Of a DNA stretch of 64,000 bases, positions 48,915-57,678 are shown piece by piece (within the stretch, counting starts at the first letter, position 1; every line of letters begins with the position of its first letter). The notes under the pieces are model-generated. The model ran no database searches. It saw nothing but the letters and a program-made list of their open reading frames with translations, and had not been told where the DNA came from. The translations under genes and the position numbers were made by a program. The DNA comes from an uncultured Bacteroidales bacterium (GTDB lineage Bacteria; Bacteroidota; Bacteroidia; Bacteroidales; UBA932): contig CAMYVB010000001.1 in NCBI GenBank assembly GCA_947302175.1, positions 1-64,000 on the forward strand, written 5' to 3'.

Positions 48915-49208
48915 ATGAAAGCTATATTCATTTCTTTTAATCAAGCGTACAACGACCAGATAGTTGACCTTCTCGATTCCCTCGGCCAGAGGGGCTTCAC
49001 CCGCTGGAACGATATCCTGGGACGCGGGGGAGTGGACGGAGAGCCGCATTACGGCTCGCACGCCTGGCCCGTGCAGAACATGGCAGTCCTGACTGTTGTT
49101 GAAGACGATTTGGTGCGCCCCATCATGGATGCGCTCAGGAAAACGGACGAGGCTTCCCCTGATCTCGGTCTCAGGGCTTTCGTGTGGGACGTGGTGGCAA
49201 AATATTGA
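48915..49208 (+). CDS. Small PII-like protein following the RND pump
   Basis: 97 residues from the ATG at 48,915 (a GTG two codons earlier is possible). MKAIFISFNQAYNDQIVDLL is followed by QNMAVLTVVEDDLVRPIMDA and a final LRAFVWDVV, a ferredoxin-like beta-alpha-beta pattern of the PII/CutA type. It starts 6 bases after the pump gene and is likely co-transcribed. A similar small gene follows the homologous pump operon in Porphyromonas gingivalis as I recall. Possibly a ligand sensor for the pump; no nucleotide-binding T-loop is obvious. Confidence 0.65.
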   Translation: MKAIFISFNQAYNDQIVDLLDSLGQRGFTRWNDILGRGGVDGEPHYGSHAWPVQNMAVLTVVEDDLVRPIMDALRKTDEASPDLGLRAFVWDVVAKY

Positions 49209-49286
49209 TACGTGCCCTTTGATTACCAAATAATTTGTTATTTTTGTTTATTCTGGCGAAAAATGCAGAATGTTGAACTAAAACAT

Positions 49287-49406
49287 ATGGGAAAAGAATT
49301 GAACTACGTGCGTCCGGACCTGGAGGTCCTGGACTTTGTTACGGAGTCCGTGCTGTGTGTTTCGAATGAAAACCTTGAGGACGGAAATTCCGGAATTTGG
49401 GATTAA
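49287..49406 (+). CDS. 39-residue peptide typical of Bacteroidales surface clusters
   Basis: Starts MGKELNYVRPDLEVLDFVTE and ends SVLCVSNENLEDGNSGIWD. This pattern (short basic head, P-x-LEVL, a VLC/AGS-type hydrophobic turn, Asn/Asp/Trp tail) is shared by many tiny Bacteroidota proteins encoded just before lipoprotein or protease genes. I prefer the ATG at 49,287 because a TATTTTTG -7 box (49,239-49,246) places the transcript start close to the other ATG at 49,263. Function unknown; possibly a secreted or matured peptide. It ends 19 bases before the fimbrillin gene. Confidence 0.55.
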   Translation: MGKELNYVRPDLEVLDFVTESVLCVSNENLEDGNSGIWD

Positions 49407-49425
49407 CTTAATGGCTGATAAGATT

Positions 49426-50655
49426 ATGAAAAAGAGTTTATTCTTCGTAATTGCGGCCATGAGTGCCGCCCTGTTTGCAGTTTCCTGCAAAGATGACGTG
49501 ACCGAGAATCTTCCCGGCGGAAATGCCGTTGGAGAAGGTCAGATAAGTTTCACCGCCTACATCGCCGACGAAGGCACCCGTTCCTCAATGGACGGCCGCA
49601 GCGTCGTATGGAACACCGGCGACGAGATCCGCGTATTCACGGCCAACCACACTGAAGGCCTTGTCTATACTCTCGCTTCCGGAGCCGGCACCGCTTCCGG
49701 CACCTTCACAGGCCCAACCATCGGTTCAGGCCCCTTCTATGCGGTTTATCCCGCCGATGCCGCCTCTTCAATGAGCGGCTCGTCCATCGCAGTGAGCCTT
49801 CCCACCACCCAGGCCTGGGCAGCGGGCAGTTTTGGCCCCGGCGCCAATGTTTCCTGCGGCTACGCTACCGAGATAGACGGCATCAAGTTCAGGAACGTCC
49901 TCGGTGCCCTCGCCCTCACCATTTCCGGCACGGGCAAAGTCGGTTCCGTCACCGTATATACCGAAGGTGACGAGCTCCTCGCAGGCACCGGCACCCTTTC
50001 GGGCCTCGACGGCACTCCCGCCCTCCAGATGGTCGGTACCAGGAGCGGCGTCAACTGCAAGGCAGTCAAGCTCGACTGCGGCACTTCCGGCGCAGACCTC
50101 ACCGCCGCCGGCACCACTTTCTACGTGATGCTTCCCGCAGGCACCCTCGCCTCCGGCTACAACGTCGTGGTCGCTGACACCGAGGGCAACGCAATGCTCA
50201 AGCGTTCCGCCTCCGGCCACACTCCCGCCATCGAGAGGAACGTCATACGTCCCATGCCCGCCCTTTCCTACACCGCCGCCTACAAGGCAGCCTTCCTCAA
50301 CCACGAGGGTGCAGGCGCCTTCTCCGGCGCAGGCGCATCCAGCTCCACCTTCACCGAGTGCTGCGTCTACACCGAAGGCGAGAGCCAGTATTCATGGGCT
50401 GATGTCACTTCCGGCAAAGTAACTTCGCACAAAGTCCGTCTTCAGGACATGGAAGACGGTTTCGCCCTCACCATCACCACTCCCAAGACCCTCACCGTCG
50501 GAGGCAACGCTTCCACGAAGATCGAGGTCATGGGCAACACGGGAGCAGTCGTGGCCGGCACTTCCAGCATGAAAGTCGTTCGCAAGTTCGACGGCAGGGT
50601 CTGGCTCTACGACACCAATTCCGATTTCGGTTACATCACTTTTGAGGAGGAGTAA
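49426..50655 (+). CDS. Fimbrillin-family lipoprotein
   Basis: About 409 residues from the ATG at 49,426, chosen because it gives a clean lipoprotein signal (KKSLFFVIAAMSAALFAVSC with the lipobox AVSC, Cys at about 20). An upstream in-frame ATG at 49,411 is possible. The mature part shows the fimbrillin pattern ISFTAYIADEGTRSSMDGRS, then VVWNTGDEIRVFTA and FYAVYPADAA, as in Mfa-like/FimA-type adhesins of Bacteroidales. Such proteins build surface pili or adhesins in the outer membrane. It sits in a cluster with a small peptide and a secreted cysteine protease. Confidence 0.85.
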   Translation: MKKSLFFVIAAMSAALFAVSCKDDVTENLPGGNAVGEGQISFTAYIADEGTRSSMDGRSVVWNTGDEIRVFTANHTEGLVYTLASGAGTASGTFTGPTIGSGPFYAVYPADAASSMSGSSIAVSLPTTQAWAAGSFGPGANVSCGYATEIDGIKFRNVLGALALTISGTGKVGSVTVYTEGDELLAGTGTLSGLDGTPALQMVGTRSGVNCKAVKLDCGTSGADLTAAGTTFYVMLPAGTLASGYNVVVADTEGNAMLKRSASGHTPAIERNVIRPMPALSYTAAYKAAFLNHEGAGAFSGAGASSSTFTECCVYTEGESQYSWADVTSGKVTSHKVRLQDMEDGFALTITTPKTLTVGGNASTKIEVMGNTGAVVAGTSSMKVVRKFDGRVWLYDTNSDFGYITFEEE

Positions 50656-50658
50656 GCC

Positions 50659-52575
50659 ATGAGAAAGATTAATACCCTTGTTTTCGTTGCACTTCTTGCA
50701 ATATTCTCATCCAGTATCGTTTCTGCATCTCCCGTTTCCAAAGAGACGGCTCTTAAGGTTGCTGAAAAGATTTTGAGCGACGATGCCGCTCCCTCCACGA
50801 GGACTTCCGGCACCACCATTTCGCTCGCATGGGACGGCCTTAGCGGCGATGCCGCCGAGGACGAACTTCCTCCTTACTACGTCGTCACCAGGGACGGCGG
50901 CGGTTTTGTCATCATCGCAGGTGACGACAACGCCCACCCCATCCTCGCCATCTCCGAAAAAGGCAGGTTCAAAGTGGAAGGCATGCCAGAAAACGTCAAA
51001 TGGTGGATGGACGCCATGGCTTATTATGTGCGCACCCGCACCATTCCCGAGCTCGACGCCAGGGACCGGTGGAACGAATTAATCGGCACCAGGGCCAGCT
51101 CCAGGATTACCGGCACCGTTACCGGCAAGGTAGAGCGCCTCACTCCCGAATGGGACCAGGGCAACAACGACAGCTACTATTTCGGTAAGCAGGTCTTCAA
51201 CAAGTACTGCCCCACAATCACTTCCGGCCACGGCACTACCTATCCTCCTGCAGGCTGCGTTCCCCTTGCCCTTGCCGAGGTCCTCACCTATATGAGCGGC
51301 CAGGAAGGCGTCAACATGCCCACTGCGGCTACGGGCACCGTTGAAGATTATTCCGGCGGCGACACCCGGTACAAGTATCCCACCTTCCCCTATCAGCTTG
51401 GCACCACCTACGACTGGGAGAACCTCAGGACGCTTACAAATATCAACGCCGTCAGGAATAATCTCAGCAACACTGCCCTTATGGACAATCTCGGAAAGCT
51501 CATCGCCGACCTTGGAGCCATAACCCAGGCCTATTATTCCGCGAGCGGCTCCGGCGCGAATGTCGAACTGACCGAGCTCGCAGAGCACTTCGGCATCAAC
51601 AAGAACGCCGTGATGCTTGACCAGAACGACTATTCTAACAGCATCTGGGTAAACCTCCTTAAGAACGAAGTAGACAAGCGTCCCGTCCTGTATTCGGGCT
51701 ATGATGACGATTCTTCCGGCCACCAGTTTGTCCTCGACGGCTACGGCACCTACAGTGGCGCTACGGTCTTCCACTTCAACTTCGGCTGGGGCGGCGACTA
51801 CAACGGCTACTACTACATCTACGACATCACCACCCCCAACGGTGCTTTCAAGTACTACTGCAGCGCAATTTTCGACTTCTTCCCCGATCCCGAAGGCACT
51901 CAGACATACTACCACAAGATTTACTTCTATCCCTTCACATACAATAATGTCAAGTATTTTGGCTTCAGCACTACTGCCACTTCCTTCAGCACAGGCACAC
52001 CTTTCACTATAAATTGCGGCGCCGTTCTCAATAGCGGCAGCCAGCCCTTCGACGGCTATATCGACATAGTCAGGTCTGACAAGCAAGGTAATATCATTGA
52101 AGACATTACCGGATGGGATTATACCGGAGACGACAAGCTTGACCCCGGCTATCTTACTTTAGCAAATAATGCAAGTATCACCCTTAAAGAGTCGGCAGGC
52201 GCAGTAGAGTTCGGCCAGCATCTCGAGATAATATACAGCGCTCTTCTGAATAATCAGGAATACTGGCTGGGTATCAATTATCCCAACGACGGCACCATAG
52301 TGGGCGAGCTCGCCCTCATGCCGGCCGCTTTCATCTACGCAGAGGATTCATACAGCGTCGGCGACTACTTCCAGTTCGTCATCTACAACTACAACAGTAA
52401 GTACGAGACCACGACCTGGACGGTCACGTCCCCTTCCGGGACCAAGGCCACCTATTCCCAGGCCGACCGCGAGTTCCAGCTCTCCCAGACCGGCCGCTAC
52501 AAGATTTCCGCCGCCCTTTCCACGGGCAACGGGACCGCGACCGAAAACGTAGTCACATACATCGATGTCAAATAA
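50659..52575 (+). CDS. Secreted C10-family cysteine protease (streptopain-like)
   Basis: 638 residues. Signal peptide (NTLVFVALLAIFSSSIVSAS), then a propeptide (VSKETALKVAEKILSDDA ... YYVVTRDGGGFVIIAGDD). The papain-like core has C200 in PPAGCVPLALAEVLTYM (family usually TGCVATAxAQ) and H355 in SSGHQFVLDGYGTYSG followed by FHFNFGWGGDYNGYYYI. A C-terminal beta-sandwich of about 230 residues follows; no Por-type secretion tail is evident. It should be made as a zymogen and cut extracellular or surface proteins. It starts 3 bases after the fimbrillin gene, suggesting a joint role in surface adhesion and processing. Confidence 0.88.
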   Translation: MRKINTLVFVALLAIFSSSIVSASPVSKETALKVAEKILSDDAAPSTRTSGTTISLAWDGLSGDAAEDELPPYYVVTRDGGGFVIIAGDDNAHPILAISEKGRFKVEGMPENVKWWMDAMAYYVRTRTIPELDARDRWNELIGTRASSRITGTVTGKVERLTPEWDQGNNDSYYFGKQVFNKYCPTITSGHGTTYPPAGCVPLALAEVLTYMSGQEGVNMPTAATGTVEDYSGGDTRYKYPTFPYQLGTTYDWENLRTLTNINAVRNNLSNTALMDNLGKLIADLGAITQAYYSASGSGANVELTELAEHFGINKNAVMLDQNDYSNSIWVNLLKNEVDKRPVLYSGYDDDSSGHQFVLDGYGTYSGATVFHFNFGWGGDYNGYYYIYDITTPNGAFKYYCSAIFDFFPDPEGTQTYYHKIYFYPFTYNNVKYFGFSTTATSFSTGTPFTINCGAVLNSGSQPFDGYIDIVRSDKQGNIIEDITGWDYTGDDKLDPGYLTLANNASITLKESAGAVEFGQHLEIIYSALLNNQEYWLGINYPNDGTIVGELALMPAAFIYAEDSYSVGDYFQFVIYNYNSKYETTTWTVTSPSGTKATYSQADREFQLSQTGRYKISAALSTGNGTATENVVTYIDVK

Positions 52576-52589
52576 TAAAACCAGCAATT

Positions 52590-52904
52590 ATGGCACAAGT
52601 TATTACAAATACTAATTTCGAAGACGTCATCGCCGGCTCCAAGCCCGTGATGGTAGACTTCTGGGCAGCATGGTGCGGCCCCTGCCGCATCCTTTCTCCC
52701 ACCGTGGACGAAATAGCAGACCAGTATGCCGACAAAATCACCGTCGCAAAGTGCAACGTGGACGATGCAGAGGAAATCGCCATGCGGTTCCGCATCATGA
52801 GCATCCCCACCCTGCTCTTTTTCAAGGACGGCCAGGTGGTCGACAAGAGGGTAGGCGTCGTCTCTAAATCCGAGATTGAATCCATCATCAAATCAATAGC
52901 ATAA
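52590..52904 (+). CDS. trxA: Thioredoxin
   Basis: 104 residues with the active site WCGPC (C29 and C32) in FWAAWCGPCRIL, the cis-Pro segment MSIPTLLFF and final GVVSKSEIESII. A cytoplasmic disulfide reductase for ribonucleotide reductase, peroxidases and damaged proteins. No signal peptide, so it is the cytoplasmic form. It starts 14 bases after the protease gene and 3 before the outer-membrane barrel gene; the packing suggests a shared transcript although functions differ. Confidence 0.97.
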   Translation: MAQVITNTNFEDVIAGSKPVMVDFWAAWCGPCRILSPTVDEIADQYADKITVAKCNVDDAEEIAMRFRIMSIPTLLFFKDGQVVDKRVGVVSKSEIESIIKSIA

Positions 52905-52907
52905 CTT

Positions 52908-53531
52908 ATGAAAAAGATCATGGTCATCGCTGCCGCCCTTCTTATGGGTATCAGCGCCTCCGCCCAGCACGCCGGAATCGTTGCAGGCTTCACCTCTTCC
53001 CAGCTCAACATTTCCGAGGCGAAAATCACCTCCGCAGCAGGGTATCAGCTTGGTTTTGCTTACAATTACCCTCTGGGAGCAGGCTTCGCCCTCCAGCCTG
53101 AGCTCCTCTATAATGTCAAGGCCTCCACGGTCGAGGCACTCAAGAATTCCAATTCCGCCGCGGAAGTCGGCGCTCTTGCCAAGATGGGTTATGTGGAGAT
53201 TCCCCTGCAGGTACAGTGGGGTTTGAACCTCATGGTCGTAAGGCCTTATGTCTTTGCCGAACCCTTCGTGGGCTGCGCCGTTTCCGGCTTCCTCAAGGAC
53301 GAGGACGGCAAGACCAAAATCACCTTCGACGACTTTTCCGATCGTCTCGAGTATGGCCTTGGCATCGGCGCAGGTGTAGAGATTTTCAGCAAGCTCCAGA
53401 TTTCTGCCAAGTATTATTGGAATCTCGACCAGAACGACAGCTTCGACTCTCTCGTAAACAACGTTTCCAACAACATCAAGACCGAGAGGGGATTCGACGG
53501 CCTCGTCATTTCCGCCGCCATATTCTTCTAG
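52908..53531 (+). CDS. Outer-membrane beta-barrel protein (porin/PorT-like)
   Basis: 207 residues with a signal peptide (KKIMVIAAALLMGISASAQ). The mature part alternates polar and hydrophobic residues in strands typical of an eight-stranded barrel (HAGIVAGFTSSQLNISE, AAGYQLGFAYNYPLGAGFAL, QLVR-free LEYGLGIGAGVEIFSKLQIS, AKYYWNL) and ends in a Phe (VISAAIFF), as many outer-membrane barrels do for BAM recognition. Similar to Bacteroidota 'outer membrane beta-barrel/PorT-like' proteins of unknown cargo. Its gene begins 3 bases after trxA. Confidence 0.8.
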   Translation: MKKIMVIAAALLMGISASAQHAGIVAGFTSSQLNISEAKITSAAGYQLGFAYNYPLGAGFALQPELLYNVKASTVEALKNSNSAAEVGALAKMGYVEIPLQVQWGLNLMVVRPYVFAEPFVGCAVSGFLKDEDGKTKITFDDFSDRLEYGLGIGAGVEIFSKLQISAKYYWNLDQNDSFDSLVNNVSNNIKTERGFDGLVISAAIFF

Positions 53532-53535
53532 TTCT

Positions 53536-54066
53536 ATGGCGGGCAGGAGAGCGGTTTTTTACTGTTCGGCGAGTTTCAATATAGACCCCAAGTACAATGC
53601 CGCCGCACGTGATTACGTGCGTGCGGCTTGTTCGCGAGGATATGAAATCTCTTCCGGAGGCACGATAAAGGGCACGATGAAGGTAGTCGTGGACGCCACG
53701 CTGGAGTGTGGAGGACACGCCGTGGGCATCATTCCCCGCTTCATGGCCCAATACGTCCATCCCTCTTTGGACGAAGTCATATGGACAGAGTCCATGTCGG
53801 ACCGCAAGGTGAAGATGAGGGAAGGCACAGCCCTTGCCGTGGCGCTTCCCGGCGGCGTGGGGACTCTCGATGAGTTTTTCGAGACCCTTACGCTCGCAAA
53901 GCTCGGCCTCTACGGCGGAAAGGTAATAGTAGTGAACCACGAAGGCTTCTACGACCGCCTGCGCGACTTGCTCGACTTTTATGTAGAGACCGGCATGCTG
54001 GACTCCGTGTCCCGCTCTCTCGCGGTTTTTGTCTCTTCGGTTGAAGAGTTTGAAAAAGTGATTTAG
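53536..54066 (+). CDS. LOG-family phosphoribohydrolase-like protein
   Basis: 176 residues of the LOG/'lysine decarboxylase-like' family. AVFYCSASFNIDPKYNAAAR is followed by YEISSGGTIKGTMKVVVDAT and the diagnostic LPGGVGTLDEFFETLTLAKL with the PGGxGTxxE nucleotide loop. Family members release the free base from nucleoside 5'-monophosphates (cytokinin activation in plants and microbes); they are not lysine decarboxylases. It starts 4 bases after the barrel gene's stop and 7 bases precede the prenyl synthase gene. Its metabolic role in this organism is unknown. Confidence 0.88.
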   Translation: MAGRRAVFYCSASFNIDPKYNAAARDYVRAACSRGYEISSGGTIKGTMKVVVDATLECGGHAVGIIPRFMAQYVHPSLDEVIWTESMSDRKVKMREGTALAVALPGGVGTLDEFFETLTLAKLGLYGGKVIVVNHEGFYDRLRDLLDFYVETGMLDSVSRSLAVFVSSVEEFEKVI

Positions 54067-54073
54067 ACTCCGT

Positions 54074-55051
54074 ATGGCTTTTGCTTCTCAGCTCAGCGAT
54101 TATCTCAAGAAGGAAGAACAGGGGGTCCTGGATATAATGACCGGGTCCCTCAGGAGCGGCATCGAGCTCCTGGATATGGCCAATGCCCACCTGCTCTCAC
54201 ATCAGGGAAAGCGCCTCCGCTCGAAGCTCATGCTGCTGATTGGCAAGGCCCTGGAAGGCGCGGCCTCGGATAAGGTCAGCCGCCTTTCCGCCGCTTCGGA
54301 GCTTCTCCACAACGCCACCCTCCTCCACGACGACGTGGCCGACGACAGCAGCTTCCGCCGCGGCGTCCCCACGGCCCATTCCCTCCTCGGGGCAAGGGCT
54401 GCGGTGCTTCTTGGCGACTACTGGCTCGTCAAGGCCATGGACCTCGTGATAAGCTGCGACTCCGGAGGCGGGGAATTCACACGCATATATTCCAAGACCC
54501 TCGGCGATCTGGCTGAAGGTGAGCTCCTTGAGCTCCAGAAGGCAGAGAATGCCGACACGAGCCGCGAAGATTATCTTCGCATAATCTACCTCAAGACTGC
54601 GTCCCTTTTCGAAGTGTGCTGCGTAGCTGCGGCCATGGCTTGCGGCGCTTCAACCGATGTGATTGAGGACATGCGCGAGTATGGCGTGAGCATAGGTATG
54701 GCCTTCCAGATCAAGGACGACATAATGGACTACGGCTCCCTTTCCATAGGCAAGCCTGTCGGCCTGGACCTCTCGGAAAAAAAGATAACCCTTCCTCTGC
54801 TTTGCGCTCTCGAAGACTGCTCAAAAGAGGAAGAGGAGTCCCTCCGGGCCATGATACGCCAAATTGAAGCCCCCGGCAACGAGGAGGCTGTCTGCCTGGC
54901 TGTTCGTCAGAAGGATGGAGTTAAAAAGTCTGAGGCTGTGCTCGAAGAGTATATAAGCAAGGCTAAATCAGCCCTCGGATGCATTCCTGAGGGAGAGGCC
55001 CGCGATTATCTCGACGGAGTGGCGTCGTATGTTTCAAGCAGGGAAGTATGA
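54074..55051 (+). CDS. Polyprenyl diphosphate synthase
   Basis: 325 residues of the trans-isoprenyl diphosphate synthase family. The first Asp-rich motif is LLHDDVADD (DDxxD) followed by RRG, and the second is IKDDIMDYG (DDxxD). Also present are GKRLRSKLMLLI (the GKR IPP-binding site) and the dimer helix. It condenses isopentenyl diphosphate with an allylic partner. The small side chains around the first motif suggest a long-chain product such as octaprenyl diphosphate for menaquinone, though chain length is not certain. The stop overlaps the start of holB by 4 bases. Confidence 0.88.
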   Translation: MAFASQLSDYLKKEEQGVLDIMTGSLRSGIELLDMANAHLLSHQGKRLRSKLMLLIGKALEGAASDKVSRLSAASELLHNATLLHDDVADDSSFRRGVPTAHSLLGARAAVLLGDYWLVKAMDLVISCDSGGGEFTRIYSKTLGDLAEGELLELQKAENADTSREDYLRIIYLKTASLFEVCCVAAAMACGASTDVIEDMREYGVSIGMAFQIKDDIMDYGSLSIGKPVGLDLSEKKITLPLLCALEDCSKEEEESLRAMIRQIEAPGNEEAVCLAVRQKDGVKKSEAVLEEYISKAKSALGCIPEGEARDYLDGVASYVSSREV

Positions 55052-56076
55052 GATTCGCTGATTTCAAGGCTAATGCAGAAGTTTGCAAGATGCTTTCCGG
55101 GATGGTTTCTTCCGGAAGGATCCCCGGCGCCCTTATGTTCCACGAGGACGACGGCGGCGGAGCGGTTCCGCTTGCAATGGCCTTTCTTCAGTATCTCGGC
55201 TGCACCAACAGGCAGGGCGAGGACTCCTGCGGCGAATGTCCGTCCTGCAACAAAATCTCCAAGCTCATCCACCCCGACATCCATTTCGTTTTCCCGGTGA
55301 CGGGTGGATCCATCATCCCTTCATCGGCCAAGCCCACATCGCTGTCGTACATCAAGCAGTGGAGGGATTTGGTGCTCTCGAACCCCTGGTTCAGCGAGCG
55401 CGACCTGGAGGAAGCCCTCGGCATAGAGGGCAAGTCGCCGCTTATTTCCGTTGCTGATGCGAAGGAAATCCTTTCGCAGATAGCGTTCAACCCCCTCGAG
55501 GGGAATTTCTGCGCGGTCGTCGTCTATCTTCCCGAGAAGATGAACGCCGATGCCGCCAACAGGCTGCTCAAGAGTCTTGAGGAGCCGCCTGCAAAGACCA
55601 TTTTCATCCTCATTACCCATTCTCCGGAAAAGGTCCTTCCCACCGTAGCTTCCCGCTGCCAGCTGGTAAGGGTATCGTCCGCGGGGCGTCCCATAGGGGA
55701 CGGGGGAGAGGAGAATGCATTGAACAGGGAGCTTTTCGTCTCCCTTATGGACGCCGTCGCTTCCCGCGACCTTGCCGCTGCGCTGGAGGCGGGCGAGGCG
55801 GTTGCGTCCCTTCCTTCGAGAGACAGGATAAAGTCTTTCCTTAGTTACCTTTCAGAAATGATGAGGGTCATTTTCCTGGCCTCCCAGGGGCTCTCTTCCG
55901 TTGCTCACGTGCATCAGGAAGATATGTCCGCTGCGGAGCGCTACGCTCCTTCCCTCAAGAAATCCTATCCACGCTCGCTCCTTCCCGTCATAGACAGGGC
56001 TTCGATGATGATAGACCGCAACGTCAACCAGAAGATAGTCCTTTGCGACCTCGTGGATAAAATGTTCATGATATGA
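55048..56076 (+). CDS. holB: DNA polymerase III delta' subunit-like protein
   Basis: 342-residue clamp-loader AAA+ protein. A zinc module with four Cys (SCGECPSCNKI with the preceding Cys) and HPDIHFVFPV are typical of delta'. The Walker A is degenerate, as expected for delta' (no GxxxxGKT). SVADAKEILSQIAFNPLEG and AANRLLKSLEEPPAKTIFIL with the SRC-like SRCQLV segment (about 203-208) are the clamp-loader arginine-finger region. It helps load the beta clamp in replication. It overlaps the prenyl synthase stop and the ricT start by 4 bases each. Confidence 0.92.
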   Translation: MRFADFKANAEVCKMLSGMVSSGRIPGALMFHEDDGGGAVPLAMAFLQYLGCTNRQGEDSCGECPSCNKISKLIHPDIHFVFPVTGGSIIPSSAKPTSLSYIKQWRDLVLSNPWFSERDLEEALGIEGKSPLISVADAKEILSQIAFNPLEGNFCAVVVYLPEKMNADAANRLLKSLEEPPAKTIFILITHSPEKVLPTVASRCQLVRVSSAGRPIGDGGEENALNRELFVSLMDAVASRDLAAALEAGEAVASLPSRDRIKSFLSYLSEMMRVIFLASQGLSSVAHVHQEDMSAAERYAPSLKKSYPRSLLPVIDRASMMIDRNVNQKIVLCDLVDKMFMI

Positions 56077-57254
56077 TTACAAGAGACAACGAATCCATAC
56101 AATACGACTGCTTCCGCGGCTGCACCGTGGTCACCGACCCGCAGACAGGCGAGAGCGAGTGCAACTATCGCAACGGCTGCTGCAAGCTCCGCGACCAGGA
56201 CCACCTTAAGGGCGTGCCTTCCGAGAAGTACAAGGACCTCTTTGAAGTGCGCTTCAAAAACACGCGCAAGGGCTTCTATATCAATGCTTCAGGGCAGAGC
56301 GTCTCGGAAGGGGATTTCGTCGTCGTGGAGGCCATGACAGGCCACGACCTCGGCATAGTCACCCTTTGCGGAATCATGGCCGAGCGCCAGATGAAGAGCA
56401 AGGGCATCGATCCCGAGACGGCGGAGCTTCGCAAGATTTACCGCAAGGCCCGTCCCTTCGACATAGCCAAGTGGCAGGAGGCCATAGAGCACGAGCACGA
56501 GACAATGATTAAGGCCCGCCGCATCGCTGCCGAGATGGGCCTCGAGATGAAGATAGGCGACGTGGAGTACCAGGGCGACGGCACCAAGGCCATATTCTAC
56601 TATATCGCCGACGGCAGGGTGGATTTCAGGCAGCTCATCAAGGTTTTCGCTGAGGAGTTCAGGGTGAGGATTGAGATGAAGCAGATTGGCGCCCGCCAGG
56701 AGGCCGGTCTCATAGGCGGTCTGGGTATTTGCGGCAGGGAGCTTTGCTGCGCCAATTATGTGACTCAGTTCCAGAGCATTTCCACTTCCGCTGCGAGGGT
56801 GCAGGACCTTTCGCTCAATCCCCAGAAGCTCGCCGGCCAGTGCGGCAAGCTCAAGTGCTGCCTCAATTACGAGGCTCCCGTCTATCAGGAAGCCGCTTCG
56901 AAGATCCCCAGGGTCGTCGAGCCTCTCGAGTTCGAGGACGGCCAGGCTTTCCTCGTCAAGACGGACATACTGCGCGGGCTGTTGTATTTCTCGTACGACA
57001 AGTCTTCGCTTGCTGATATTTACGCCCTTACCGCCGATGAGGTCAGGGAGATACAGGAGATGAACAGGGAAGGGGAGAAGCCTGAGTCGCTGCGCTCGGA
57101 GCCCTCGCCCCAGGTCCTCGGTCCGGATTTCAAGGATGCCGTCGGCGACGATAGCATCACCCGTTTTGACCGTCCCTCGAAGGGCAGGAAGAAGCGTTCG
57201 CGCCCGAGGCGCGACCGCGGGGCCAAGGGAGGAGAGTCGGATGAGAAGAAGTAG
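56073..57254 (+). CDS. ricT: PSP1/RicT-like protein
   Basis: 393 residues. The PSP1 core has GLGICGRELCCANYV and GKLKCCLNYEAPVYQ with the Cys set that binds an iron-sulfur cluster in the Ric complex. Before it come RPFDIAKWQEAIEHEHETMI and IFYYIADGRVDFRQLIKVFA. In B. subtilis RicT (YaaT) with RicA/RicF directs RNase Y in mRNA maturation; in Bacteroidota the gene commonly precedes gldH, as here. The C-terminus is a basic, low-complexity tail (PSKGRKKRSRPRRDRGAKGG). Partners RicA/RicF are not in the window. Confidence 0.88.
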   Translation: MITRDNESIQYDCFRGCTVVTDPQTGESECNYRNGCCKLRDQDHLKGVPSEKYKDLFEVRFKNTRKGFYINASGQSVSEGDFVVVEAMTGHDLGIVTLCGIMAERQMKSKGIDPETAELRKIYRKARPFDIAKWQEAIEHEHETMIKARRIAAEMGLEMKIGDVEYQGDGTKAIFYYIADGRVDFRQLIKVFAEEFRVRIEMKQIGARQEAGLIGGLGICGRELCCANYVTQFQSISTSAARVQDLSLNPQKLAGQCGKLKCCLNYEAPVYQEAASKIPRVVEPLEFEDGQAFLVKTDILRGLLYFSYDKSSLADIYALTADEVREIQEMNREGEKPESLRSEPSPQVLGPDFKDAVGDDSITRFDRPSKGRKKRSRPRRDRGAKGGESDEKK

Positions 57255-57666
57255 TAGTAGTCTCAGCTTCCCGCTTCTTGGATTTGCGCTGCTGATTCTT
57301 TTGGCCGCTTGCTCGCGTCCGCTTCGCAGCGACAGCTTCCGTCTTTCGGACGGGAGCGGCATATATACCTTCGCTCTGGATATGAGCGATTCGCTTTGCA
57401 CTTATTCCCTTTCGTTTTACGCTTCGCTCGATAAGGGGCGCGCTCCGCAGGGTTTTCCCATCAAGGTGTATTTGCATTCGCCTTCGGGCGCAACATATTG
57501 TGAGTCCTTGTATTACGATGCTTCGTCCGATCTGCTGGTGCCTTACCGCAGAGGGCTTGTGCCGGTGGAGTACGGGCTTTGGGAGCTGGAGCTTCGGGCT
57601 TCGGCGCCGGGGCTTGAGGGCATGGGGCTCGTTTGCGACAGGGCTTACGAGTCTGCGGATTTTTAA
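57241..57666 (+). CDS. gldH: Gliding-motility-associated lipoprotein GldH
   Basis: 141 residues from the ATG at 57,241, which overlaps the last codons of ricT. Lipoprotein signal FPLLGFALLILLAAC with lipobox LAAC. The mature part is a beta-sandwich, with FRLSDGSGIYTFALDMSDSL, KVYLHSPSGATYCESLYYDA and a final WELELRASAPGLEGMG. GldH is a conserved Bacteroidota lipoprotein required for gliding in Flavobacterium. In non-gliding Bacteroidales it persists with an unclear envelope role. The ricT-gldH order supports the call; sequence identity of this family is low. Confidence 0.75.
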   Translation: MRRSSSSLSFPLLGFALLILLAACSRPLRSDSFRLSDGSGIYTFALDMSDSLCTYSLSFYASLDKGRAPQGFPIKVYLHSPSGATYCESLYYDASSDLLVPYRRGLVPVEYGLWELELRASAPGLEGMGLVCDRAYESADF

Positions 57667-57678
57667 CAGCGCCTTTCT

